Shown: one piece after another, positions 17,104 to 25,335 of the stretch
Numbering within the stretch: the stretch's first letter is position 1
Layout of the letters: each line of letters begins with the position of its first letter
NCBI GenBank assembly: GCA_030826885.1
Contig: JAUUDF010000048.1
Span: forward strand, 1-64,000
Length of the DNA stretch: 64,000 nt
Direction: 5' to 3'
DNA from: Sulfurovum sp.
GTDB lineage: Bacteria > Campylobacterota > Campylobacteria > Campylobacterales > Sulfurovaceae
Made by a program: the position numbers and the translations under genes
The notes under the pieces: model-generated
Databases searched by the model: none
Told to the model about the DNA's origin: nothing
Seen by the model: the letters and a program-made list of their open reading frames with translations, nothing else

Positions 17104-18684
17104 TTAGTTTAGCGGAGAGGCATCAAGAAGCTTTTTCAGATTACCTTTTGCCTTTTGCAACTCGATCGTCTGATATCCGATATTCCCCGCAGAAAGTGAA
17201 GAACCGGACTGGAACGGATACTCAGGGATTGTATTAAAGAATTTCTTGACAAAATTCTGGGCCGGAACCATCATCCACATATTGTCCGCATACCATTTGA
17301 GATAGAGTCCTGAACCATCCTGTGCATGTTCGAACGGATCGGCACGAAGGTTGGTAATGACAGGCCATGCCGGTACTTTTCTGTACGCTTCATTAATAGC
17401 TCCCTCTTCCTGTGCAAAGGCAACTTTGAAGTCATCGACACGAATGGCATTGAGCATACCGCTTGCCGCGAAGTAGTAAATCTCTCTTCTTGGACCTTTT
17501 TTCGTTTCACCCTTGAAGTACGGCAGGAAGTTGTAACCGTCAAGATGGACTCTCCATTTTTTGCCGTTGGCTTTGCAGCCCTCTTTGGAAGCGAGTTTCT
17601 CTTTGACATCAGGTACACCAGCTGCTGCAAGCAGTGTCGGCATCCAGTCCTCCTGGGACATGATGTCATTGTAAACAGTACCCGGTTTGATGGTTCCTGG
17701 CCATTTTACCACCTGTGGAATTCTCATGCCGCCTTCCCATGTGGTTCCCTTTTCACCTCTAAATGGTGACGTACCTCCATCGGGCCAGGAGAACTTCTCT
17801 GCACCGTTGTCGGTAGAGAAAATAACAATTGTGTTGTCTTCAACACCCAGTTTCTTGATATGGTCAAGGAAACTTCCAACCATGTCGTCAAGCTCTTTCA
17901 TCGCATCCGGGTAGAGACCGATACCTGTAATACCCTGATATTTTTTCTTCAGGTGCGTCCAAACGTGTGTACGGGTAAAGTTCATCCATACAAAGAAAGG
18001 TTTTCCCGCTTTGACTGAACGTGTCATGAAATCTTTTGCCGCTGCACCGAACTCCCCGTCAACGGTTTCCATTCTTTTTTTTGTCAGTGGACCGGTATCT
18101 TCGATTTTGCCGTCCGCATAAGAGTGAATAACTCCACGAGGACCATATTTTTTCTTAAACTCGGGATCTTTCGGATAGTAGTACGTTTCGGGTTCTTCTT
18201 CTGCATTGAGATGGTAAAGGTTTCCGAAGAACTCATCGAATCCGTGCTTGGTCGGCAGGTGCTTGTCACGGTCACCCAGGTGGTTCTTACCGAACTGTCC
18301 CGTCGCATAGCCTTGATTTTTGAGCAGATCTGCAATTGTCGGCGCCCAGTCAGGAATACCGTGTTCAGAACCTGGCATACCAATAGTCAGCAGTCCCGTT
18401 CTGAAAGGATGTTCACCCAGAATGAAAGATGAACGTCCTGCTGTACATGACTGCTGTGCATACATGTCCGTAAAGAGTGCACCGTCTTTGGCAATGGAAT
18501 CGATGTTGGGTGTTTTGTACCCCATCATGCCCTGATTGTAGGCACTGACATTCCAGTATCCAATGTCATCTCCCCACAGAACCAAAATGTTTGGCTTTTT
18601 TGCTGCAAGCAGCTGCGTAGGTACCGCCATCGCAGCAACACCAAGCCCAACCGCAACCAAGAGTTTCGAAGTGATTTTTTTCAT
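17104..18684 (-). CDS. Secreted type I sulfatase (arylsulfatase)
   Basis: A 526-residue periplasmic hydrolase of the alkaline-phosphatase superfamily. After a signal peptide ending near AKKPN it has the N-terminal metal site WGDDIG (Asp39, Asp40), the sulfatase signature CTAGR at residues 80-84, in which Cys80 would be oxidised to formylglycine, the GKNHLGD Lys/His block, and STDNGAE near 300 for the second half of the calcium site. It should release sulfate from an organic ester; the substrate is unknown. No formylglycine-generating enzyme or anaerobic maturase is encoded in the window. ATG at 18684 follows AAAGGAAG; a longer frame from 18747 lacks a site. Confidence 0.9.
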   Translation of the reverse strand: MKKITSKLLVAVGLGVAAMAVPTQLLAAKKPNILVLWGDDIGYWNVSAYNQGMMGYKTPNIDSIAKDGALFTDMYAQQSCTAGRSSFILGEHPFRTGLLTIGMPGSEHGIPDWAPTIADLLKNQGYATGQFGKNHLGDRDKHLPTKHGFDEFFGNLYHLNAEEEPETYYYPKDPEFKKKYGPRGVIHSYADGKIEDTGPLTKKRMETVDGEFGAAAKDFMTRSVKAGKPFFVWMNFTRTHVWTHLKKKYQGITGIGLYPDAMKELDDMVGSFLDHIKKLGVEDNTIVIFSTDNGAEKFSWPDGGTSPFRGEKGTTWEGGMRIPQVVKWPGTIKPGTVYNDIMSQEDWMPTLLAAAGVPDVKEKLASKEGCKANGKKWRVHLDGYNFLPYFKGETKKGPRREIYYFAASGMLNAIRVDDFKVAFAQEEGAINEAYRKVPAWPVITNLRADPFEHAQDGSGLYLKWYADNMWMMVPAQNFVKKFFNTIPEYPFQSGSSLSAGNIGYQTIELQKAKGNLKKLLDASPLN

Positions 18685-18795
18685 TCTTCTTCCTTTTTTA
18701 TATACATATTTTCGTGCCCTTCCATTCTGACTATTTTCTCTCTTCACTATCCAAAAAGGAGATCATAATCAGTACAGAAAACTCGGCTACGTAAT

Positions 18796-18804
18796 AGTAT
18801 AGCA
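18796..18804 (-). promoter_or_regulatory. Extended -10 promoter for the sulfatase-Bat run
   Basis: On the minus strand TGC-TATACT is an extended -10 element, about 112 bases upstream of the sulfatase ATG. The surrounding 18748-19061 gap is AT-rich and otherwise shows no gene or RNA that I can support. Confidence 0.45.
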
Positions 18805-19061
18805 AAAAAACAATCTAAAAATCATTTTTATTTATAAATGTAAGATATGTTACCAAAATTTTACTATTTCTTATAATAATACCTGACTGGATATCCTTTT
18901 TACAAAAATAGTTCGATTCGATATGACAATACACTTGGTTATCCAACTACTTTATTTTTCCAAAACAATAGTGTTTTATAATATTTAGAAGATGTTTTCG
19001 TATTAGAATGTAGTCTGGGTATGGGATACCTGGGAAGAAGAATAGAAGACGGGAATAGTCT

Positions 19062-19322
19062 TTACTGTTCCTGCGTTTTCATATCCATTAACTCTAAAAG
19101 CAATGCTTCTGCTTCCTCCTCGTCGATCTCGTCTCTTTTGATCTCCTCCACAATAGCAAAGCATTCTGTTCTCATTTCACGCATCTCTTCAAGATCTTCC
19201 TTTTGCTCTTTGCTTGCATTTTTGGCTTTGTCTATCGCCGCAAACAGCTCATCGATGGCTACTTCAAGATCCGGAATAATCTCCAGTTCTAAAAGGTTTT
19301 TTAATTTGTCTGCTGATGTCAT
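19062..19322 (-). CDS. Small acidic coiled-coil protein
   Basis: An 86-residue protein rich in Glu, Asp, Leu and Lys, predicted to be almost entirely helical with heptad-like spacing (LKNLLELEIIPDLEVAIDEL and EEMREMRTECFAIVEEI). It has no signal peptide, and I do not recognise a family. The ATG at 19322 follows TAGGAAATCCC and the family-like start MTSADKLKNLL; an upstream in-frame ATG at 19361 lacks a site. It stands alone between the TonB receptor and the sulfatase promoter. Confidence 0.6.
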   Translation of the reverse strand: MTSADKLKNLLELEIIPDLEVAIDELFAAIDKAKNASKEQKEDLEEMREMRTECFAIVEEIKRDEIDEEEAEALLLELMDMKTQEQ

Positions 19323-19446
19323 GGGATTTCCTAATGTTAATATTATACGTATTGTACCCAAATATCAAAATAAATTTATCTCTTTGACGAATCAAGCAAC
19401 ACATACATCACAACACCAAAACCCTGCCAATTATTTTATAATACTG

Positions 19447-19477
19447 AACCACTATGGGCTAAAAACTCACAGTGGTT
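19447..19477 (-). terminator. Hairpin downstream of TonB-dependent receptor gene
   Basis: AACCACT at 19447-19453 pairs with AGTGGTT at 19471-19477 around a 17-base loop, 15 bases beyond the receptor stop. The T-run is poor on the minus strand, so this is a tentative terminator. Confidence 0.35.
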
Positions 19478-19491
19478 AGGCTTTTATATTT

Positions 19492-21507
19492 TTAGAACAA
19501 ATAGTTCAATTCAAACTTTACATTTCTTCCCTGTGATGCATAGTCTAAGTGCTGCCAGCCATAAGAGAGGTGGTCATAGTACTCTTTGTCAAACAGGTTC
19601 TCTACAGCCAATGATACTCTTATATCATTCTCATACGTAAAATTGGCCCTAAAGTTCATGATCGTATACCCCGGTGTCTCATTTTCACCAATTCCAATCC
19701 TGTCCTGACGCATAGCACTGACTGCAGAAAGTTCCAAGTTCGAATATAGGCTATCCCACTCTTTTTCATAATTGATACCATAGCGTACTTTAGCAGGAGG
19801 TATGCCATTAAGCGGACTGTTTTCTGTTTCATCTTCACCTCTTGTATAAGAGCCTGAGAAGAAAAGACTCCACGCATCATTGAGAAAATATTTAGCATCG
19901 AATTCGGCGCCGTATAATTTTGCATCAGCTATATTCTGATACTGGTAGATCTGCTGTGGAACAGGATCACCCGGGTTTGTCAGTATTTTTCTGATCAGGT
20001 CATCCACCATATTGTAGTAGAGCGATACAGACAGGCGGTAATTATCGCCCTTGGTACGCGCACCTATATCGAAGTTTAGGCTTGTTTCAGGATTTAGGTC
20101 AGGGTTTCCTTTGTCCTGTGCCGGTCCGTCATGCGGGCCAAAAAAGTACCGCTCGATCAGTGTAGGCGCCCTGAATGCGCGACCGGCATTGGCATAGATA
20201 TTGGTTGCTTCATCGATCTTATAGACCACTCCCAGTTCCCCGCTCAACTGCGAATCCCTGTCAGGCTGCGGCTCTATGATGAAAAACGGCGCCGGAGCAC
20301 CGTCGGTTTTTGCCTCCACAGAGTCATAACGCAATCCTCCGGTCATAGATAACTGGTCATTCAATGCCAGCTCATCCTGCACGAATACACCGATACCCGT
20401 ACGTGAAGAGGGTGAGATGACAGGCACATCGTCAAACTTTGCAATGACAGGAGGGAAGCCGTCCATCGCCCTGCTTGAGGTAAGATCCTCGTCAAAGAGG
20501 TCAAACCCGGCAGTCACCCTGTGCATCTCATCAGGCTTCAATACCCACTGTCCTCGAAGCGATTTGGTCTCTTTGTCCACACGTATGTCCACCAGTTTGC
20601 TTGCATCGGGCTGGCGGATACGGTGTCTGTTATGCTCCTGCCACCCGGCAAGAAGTTCAAATCCTCTGAGAAGTCCATCCTCTGATCTGTAGCTTAGTTT
20701 CGCATCGGCTTTCGTATGCTTCTCATCTTTGTAGTAATCCGCGGCAAACGACCTTGGCGCCGTGATGCCGATATCCGCTTTTGTCTGCCAAAGGCTGATT
20801 GAGCTTTTCCAGTTACCCGATGTATAGTCACCGCCTCCCCAGATGGTATAGCCGTCATAAAAACTGTACTTCACCTCTTCTTCGGGAGATTCTATATTGT
20901 CTGTTTTTCGGTTCACGCCTCCGATATAGAAGTTCAGGTTATCTTGACTTGCATTGATCTGGGCTTTTTGGGATTTGGCGTTGTTGTTGCTTTCGTATCC
21001 AAGCCCCAGCTCACCGCTGATAGAGATCGTGTCACTCTTGGACTTTGGCGCTTTTTTGGTAATGATATTCACCACACCTCCGATCGCACCTGCACCATAG
21101 AGGACGGATCCGGATCCCTCCACCACCTCTACACGTTCGATCTGTGCGGGATCGACAGAGAGGATATGATTCCCTCCCGGCCTCTCATCTGAGAGTCTCA
21201 CACCATCGACCAGGATCAAAACCTGTTCATCAGAAAGCCCTCGTACGACAGGCATGACCGATCCACCTGCTGTTTTGGCATCTACGCCACTCGTATGTGC
21301 AAAAAGTGCTGCGGTTGTTGTGATACCCTTTTCCATGATCTCTTCAGAAGTGATTACGTCGACTGAGACCGGTGCTTCCTGCGCTTTAAGCTCAGGGTTT
21401 TGCGTAGCAGTTACCGTAAGCTCATCTAAGTTGATTGCTTCATCCGCATGTACTGCTGTTATGCAGTGTGCTAAAAATACAGAACTGACTATTCCTATTT
21501 TTTTCAT
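19492..21507 (-). CDS. TonB-dependent outer-membrane receptor
   Basis: A 671-residue outer-membrane transporter: signal peptide, TonB box region (LDELTVTATQ), plug domain (about residues 40-160, with VLILVDGVRLSDERPGG and RVEVVEGSGSVLYGAGAIGG), then a 22-strand barrel ending in NVKFELNYLF with C-terminal Phe. The FRAPTLIERYFFG and NPDLNPETSLNFDIG blocks are typical of siderophore, haem or metal receptors. The substrate cannot be fixed. No TonB-ExbBD genes are in the window. A small exported CxxC protein is encoded 54 bases upstream on the same strand, which hints at metal-related uptake. Confidence 0.92.
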   Translation of the reverse strand: MKKIGIVSSVFLAHCITAVHADEAINLDELTVTATQNPELKAQEAPVSVDVITSEEIMEKGITTTAALFAHTSGVDAKTAGGSVMPVVRGLSDEQVLILVDGVRLSDERPGGNHILSVDPAQIERVEVVEGSGSVLYGAGAIGGVVNIITKKAPKSKSDTISISGELGLGYESNNNAKSQKAQINASQDNLNFYIGGVNRKTDNIESPEEEVKYSFYDGYTIWGGGDYTSGNWKSSISLWQTKADIGITAPRSFAADYYKDEKHTKADAKLSYRSEDGLLRGFELLAGWQEHNRHRIRQPDASKLVDIRVDKETKSLRGQWVLKPDEMHRVTAGFDLFDEDLTSSRAMDGFPPVIAKFDDVPVISPSSRTGIGVFVQDELALNDQLSMTGGLRYDSVEAKTDGAPAPFFIIEPQPDRDSQLSGELGVVYKIDEATNIYANAGRAFRAPTLIERYFFGPHDGPAQDKGNPDLNPETSLNFDIGARTKGDNYRLSVSLYYNMVDDLIRKILTNPGDPVPQQIYQYQNIADAKLYGAEFDAKYFLNDAWSLFFSGSYTRGEDETENSPLNGIPPAKVRYGINYEKEWDSLYSNLELSAVSAMRQDRIGIGENETPGYTIMNFRANFTYENDIRVSLAVENLFDKEYYDHLSYGWQHLDYASQGRNVKFELNYLF

Positions 21508-21561
21508 AATTATCCTTAATGATATTTTTTATATTTATTTTAGTTTTAAAATTGTAAATGG

Positions 21562-21915
21562 TTATGAAAAAAAGTATGGGGGAGCAGCAGTATGGTAGCC
21601 CAGGGGTAATCTATCCACATCAAATACTGACATCCCTTCAAAGTTAATGGCTTTTCTATCTGGTATCTGGGTAAGGTCATAAGAGGCATTTACGATCCTC
21701 TTCTCTTCAACCTCACCTACCTCAATAGCGATACTCTCATCGAATAGTATAAAGCTTGTTTCATGATGGGTAGCACCAAGTGTTTTGGCTGCTTTACAGA
21801 CCTGACATTCACTTAACCCTTCTATGAAATGATGTTTGGAGTGTATCGTAGTAGTTTGATAGGCAAACAAGAAGAGTGCAAGTAGAACAAATCTAAATAT
21901 AATATTACTGTTCAC
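21562..21915 (-). CDS. Small exported CxxC protein upstream of TonB receptor
   Basis: A 117-residue protein with an N-terminal hydrophobic export segment, followed by a possible metal-binding patch: His-Ser-Lys-His-His, then ECQVCKAAK and a later THHE. It ends in a hydrophobic GYHTAAPPYFFS. The His/Cys pattern near the mature N-terminus and the short C-terminal PP motif recall the small DUF2946-type proteins that accompany metal TonB receptors, but this is only a resemblance. It is probably co-transcribed with the receptor gene downstream. Confidence 0.6.
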   Translation of the reverse strand: MNSNIIFRFVLLALFLFAYQTTTIHSKHHFIEGLSECQVCKAAKTLGATHHETSFILFDESIAIEVGEVEEKRIVNASYDLTQIPDRKAINFEGMSVFDVDRLPLGYHTAAPPYFFS

Positions 21916-21958
21916 TATTGCACCTCTCCTCTTTTTTTACGTGTTTTGTAAAACGGTA

Positions 21959-23077
21959 TTAAGCACCCGTACTACAGGCACTTACACCCGGAGGTGTCGT
22001 AGGCTGGATCGCCTGGTTGTCTACGCCGCCTTCTGCGTTCACTTTGTCAATGAATCCGAGCAGGTCGGTTGCTGCCGCCTGGTAACGTTTTGCTGTTTCG
22101 GAATCAGGCTTATGGTAGGTGACAGGCATACCAGTATCTCCGCCCACTCTGATTTCAGGCTCTATCGGGATACGTGCGATCACATGCGTATCATACTCTT
22201 TGGCTACCGGTTCTGTCGTTCCCATACCGAAGATATCTGATTCTGTATGACAGGAAGGGCAGATAAATCCACTCATATTCTCTATGATGCCCGCAGTAGG
22301 GATATGCAGTTTCTGGAACATGTCGAGAGAACGTCTGCTGTCATCCAAAGAGACTTCCTGGGGTGTTGTAACCGTAACACCTGCTGTCACCGGAACTGAC
22401 TGCGCCAGTGTAAGCTGCGCATCACCCGTTCCCGGAGGCATGTCGATAACCAGTACATCCAGCTCAGACCAAAGGATATCTCTGAGGAACTGCTCGATCG
22501 CTTTCATGATCATCGCACCTCTCCAGATCAGTGACTGACCCGGCTCCATCAGCGATCCCATAGACATCACTTCCACACCGTATGCTTTCAGAGGCAATAC
22601 TTTATTCCCCTGGATTTCAGGTTTTTGATCTTCTACACCCATCATACGAGGGATGTTCGGGCCATAGATATCGGCATCGAGCAGTCCCACTTTTTTACCC
22701 TGCATTGCCATTGCAATGGCAAGGTTGACAGAAGTCGTCGATTTACCAACCCCTCCTTTACCCGAAGAGACCATTACAAAGTTCTTCACATGCGGCGCTA
22801 TGTTCTTGCCGCTCATGGAATTGCTCATCTGTTTTGGCGGCTGTGGCGCTTTAATGGTAATGTTTATATTTTCAAAGCCTGCTTTTTTAAGCTCCGTGGT
22901 CGCTTCGTCTGTCAACTGTGCTTTGACCTCATCTGCAGAAGAGGTGATGTCGATTGTCAAAGCAACGTTCTTCCCCTCCACGACAATATCTTTAACAAAT
23001 CCGAAGGTTACGATATCTTTCGTAAACCCCGGATAGGTTACATGTTTCAATGCTTCAAGTACATTTTCTTGTGTCAT
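21959..23077 (-). CDS. mrp: Mrp/ApbC Fe-S cluster carrier ATPase
   Basis: A 372-residue cytoplasmic P-loop ATPase that assembles or carries Fe-S clusters to target proteins. It has an N-terminal MIP18/DUF59 domain (residues 1-90), the deviant Walker A SSGKGGVGKST, the LLDADIYGPNIPRMMG switch region, and IENMSGFICPSC, whose two Cys bind the bridging cluster. The start at 23077 follows CAGGAGTCATCAG. The C-terminal tail ends in an odd Cys-containing SACSTGA. The gene is divergent from ispDF. Confidence 0.92.
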   Translation of the reverse strand: MTQENVLEALKHVTYPGFTKDIVTFGFVKDIVVEGKNVALTIDITSSADEVKAQLTDEATTELKKAGFENINITIKAPQPPKQMSNSMSGKNIAPHVKNFVMVSSGKGGVGKSTTSVNLAIAMAMQGKKVGLLDADIYGPNIPRMMGVEDQKPEIQGNKVLPLKAYGVEVMSMGSLMEPGQSLIWRGAMIMKAIEQFLRDILWSELDVLVIDMPPGTGDAQLTLAQSVPVTAGVTVTTPQEVSLDDSRRSLDMFQKLHIPTAGIIENMSGFICPSCHTESDIFGMGTTEPVAKEYDTHVIARIPIEPEIRVGGDTGMPVTYHKPDSETAKRYQAAATDLLGFIDKVNAEGGVDNQAIQPTTPPGVSACSTGA

Positions 23078-23256
23078 CTGATGACTCCTGAATAAAATTT
23101 TGATACCTGAGTTATACCACTGCAATCTTAAATGAGGTTTAAATTCGCCTTTATTCAGATAAACTTTATCTTATTTATTTTTGGCTTAACTCCTAAACCA
23201 AACATCTTTACTGTGTACAAGAGAAACGTTTAAAGAAAAAATCAAGCAAAGCTCTG

Positions 23257-23262
23257 TATAAT
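23257..23262 (+). promoter_or_regulatory. -10 box upstream of ispDF
   Basis: A perfect TATAAT preceded directly by CTG lies about 40 bases upstream of the ispDF start and would serve the ispDF-regulator-sat-pgpA run. Confidence 0.5.
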
Positions 23263-23302
23263 CCGTTACAATTCGATACAAATATTATGATAAAGGGGTA
23301 TC

Positions 23303-24442
23303 TTGTCACAGGCAACACTGATACTTTTGGGAGCAGGAAGCTCCTCCCGGTTTGAAACTTCGGTAAAGAAGCAGTGGCTCTACAGCGGAGATATACCATT
23401 ATGGCTGCAGGTCGCACAGCACTTTGAACAAACCGGCTATTTTGACAACATCATTGTGGTCTCTTCTTCCGAAGAGATACACCATATGAAACACTTTGCA
23501 GACTATACCTTTGTAACAGGCGGTGCAAGCAGACAGGAGTCACTCAATAATGCGCTTCAAATAGTGACAACCGAGTATGTCATGGTCAGCGATATTGCCC
23601 GATGCTGCGTTCCTGCAGAGATGATCAAACGCATTCTTGATGCCAGAGAAAAAGCGGCATGCATTGTCCCTGTTCTCCCTGTAAACGATACACTCTATAT
23701 GGATGGCAGTCCCATCGATAGAGAGCAGGTCAAGATCATCCAGACACCGCAGCTCAGTCACACACCAACACTTAAAAAGGCACTCTCGACGAAGACACTC
23801 TTTACTGATGAGAGTTCTGCCATTGCCGCACTGGGACACAAAGTTATATTTGTCGAAGGCTCCCCGCTTGCACACAAACTCACACGCATTGATGACCTGG
23901 ATAAACTCCCCTGCATCAACGAACCCTCCTTACAAACCCTAACAGGATTTGGCATCGACATACACCCTTTTGAAGAGGGAAAACCGATGAAACTCTGCGG
24001 TGTCACCATCGATGTCGATTACGGTTTCAAAGCACACAGTGACGGTGATGTCGCCATTCATGCACTCATCGATGCCTTGCTGGGCGCCGCCGGCATGGGT
24101 GACATAGGAGAGCTCTATCCAGATACCGAAGCAACCTATGCAGGTGCCAATTCGGCCAAATTGCTTGAAGATACCCTCAGACGCATCCGGGCTTTCGGTC
24201 TGGAGGTCGGTAATATCGACATGACCATCCTTGCACAGGCTCCCAAACTTCTGCCCTACAAAGAGCAGATGCGCAACAGGCTTGCTTCACTACTTGAGAT
24301 CCCTTCGCACAGAGTCAACATCAAAGCCACCACTGCCGAAAAACTCGGCTTTGTCGGACGAAAAGAGGGGGTCACGGTGCATGCTGTAGCGACCCTGAAT
24401 TACTTTAACTGGAAAAAATCACTCAATGGAAAACTATCATGA
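23303..24442 (+). CDS. ispDF: IspDF bifunctional MEP-pathway enzyme
   Basis: Isoprenoid precursor synthesis by the MEP route. Residues 1 to about 210 are the IspD cytidylyltransferase (LLGAGSSSRF nucleotide loop; TGGASRQESL), and residues about 213-372 are IspF 2C-methyl-D-erythritol 2,4-cyclodiphosphate synthase (GFGIDIHPFEEG and AHSDGDVAIHALIDALLGA metal site; TTAEKLGFVGRKEG). The fusion is characteristic of Campylobacterota and some alphaproteobacteria. Translation starts at TTG 23303 after AAAGGGG; no better start exists. The stop overlaps the next ATG as ATGA. Confidence 0.95.
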   Translation: MSQATLILLGAGSSSRFETSVKKQWLYSGDIPLWLQVAQHFEQTGYFDNIIVVSSSEEIHHMKHFADYTFVTGGASRQESLNNALQIVTTEYVMVSDIARCCVPAEMIKRILDAREKAACIVPVLPVNDTLYMDGSPIDREQVKIIQTPQLSHTPTLKKALSTKTLFTDESSAIAALGHKVIFVEGSPLAHKLTRIDDLDKLPCINEPSLQTLTGFGIDIHPFEEGKPMKLCGVTIDVDYGFKAHSDGDVAIHALIDALLGAAGMGDIGELYPDTEATYAGANSAKLLEDTLRRIRAFGLEVGNIDMTILAQAPKLLPYKEQMRNRLASLLEIPSHRVNIKATTAEKLGFVGRKEGVTVHAVATLNYFNWKKSLNGKLS

Positions 24443-25320
24443 AAATCATCATTGTAGAAAATGAACTCTATCTAGCACAAAGTATTGCTGCCAAACTTAC
24501 AGAGAACGGATTTGAAACGGAGATTTACAGCTCTATTAAAGAAGCGATGCAGAGCAACGGTGACGTCTATCTGATCTCAACCAACCTGCCGGGACAAAAT
24601 GTTGCACCGCTCATTACCCAGTTCAGTGACAAGATCATCATTTTGATGGTCAGCTACATCAACAACGACACAGTAGGGGAACCTCTTAAACTCGGCGCAA
24701 AAGACTATATTGTCAAGCCATTCATGATCGAAGAGCTTCTACGGAAGATCGAGCACTATCAGGAGTATCAGGATCTCAAAAAACACACCAGACTCTACCA
24801 GGAGTACATGGAAAACCTCCTGCAGGAGATAGAGACCGATTTCGACATCGATACTCTCAGCACACCACTGGTCATTCAGACAAACTATCAGAGACTCGTC
24901 GACAAGATCGTCTTCGAATACGCCCATAAAAAAGACAGGCTCATGACCTTTATCCCTCTGGGACATCCGGAGTGGAAAAGCAAACTCGAAAAGAGTTCAA
25001 GCAAATCACTTCTCTATATTACCGAGATACACACACTCAAAAAAACAGACCGAGAGTACCTGCTTGATGCCATTAAAACACGTGATTTCATTCTATGTAC
25101 CACCGGAGAATTCGAGTCACCCTATGAGACAATCACACTTAATACAGACTCCAAACTCTATGACCAGAACGAGATCCTTACCATCGACGACTATGTCAAA
25201 TTCATTGTCAACTCTTTCCAGTACAAATTCCCCGATACGGAACTGAGCAAAAAACTCGGCATCTCACGTAAAAGTCTCTGGGAAAAACGGAAGAAGTACG
25301 GTCTTTTCAAGAAGAAATAG
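24439..25320 (+). CDS. Atypical orphan response regulator, HP1021/Cj1608 (CemR) type
   Basis: The 293-residue protein has a receiver-like domain (1 to about 115), a middle domain, and a C-terminal Fis-type helix-turn-helix (ELSKKLGISRKSLWEKRKKYGLF). The phosphorylation Asp is replaced by Ser47 (YLISTNLPG), while the KP pair (IVKPF) remains, so it is phosphorylation-independent. Its only cysteine, Cys220 in DFILCTTGE, lies where redox-sensing Cys would sit in H. pylori HP1021. Position after ispDF and before a Sat-like gene and pgpA matches Cj1607-Cj1610. From that family, a redox- and metabolism-linked global regulator that also touches replication is inferred. ATGA overlap couples it to ispDF. 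Confidence 0.85.
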   Translation: MKIIIVENELYLAQSIAAKLTENGFETEIYSSIKEAMQSNGDVYLISTNLPGQNVAPLITQFSDKIIILMVSYINNDTVGEPLKLGAKDYIVKPFMIEELLRKIEHYQEYQDLKKHTRLYQEYMENLLQEIETDFDIDTLSTPLVIQTNYQRLVDKIVFEYAHKKDRLMTFIPLGHPEWKSKLEKSSSKSLLYITEIHTLKKTDREYLLDAIKTRDFILCTTGEFESPYETITLNTDSKLYDQNEILTIDDYVKFIVNSFQYKFPDTELSKKLGISRKSLWEKRKKYGLFKKK

Positions 25321-25335
25321 CCCCAAAGGAAGTCT

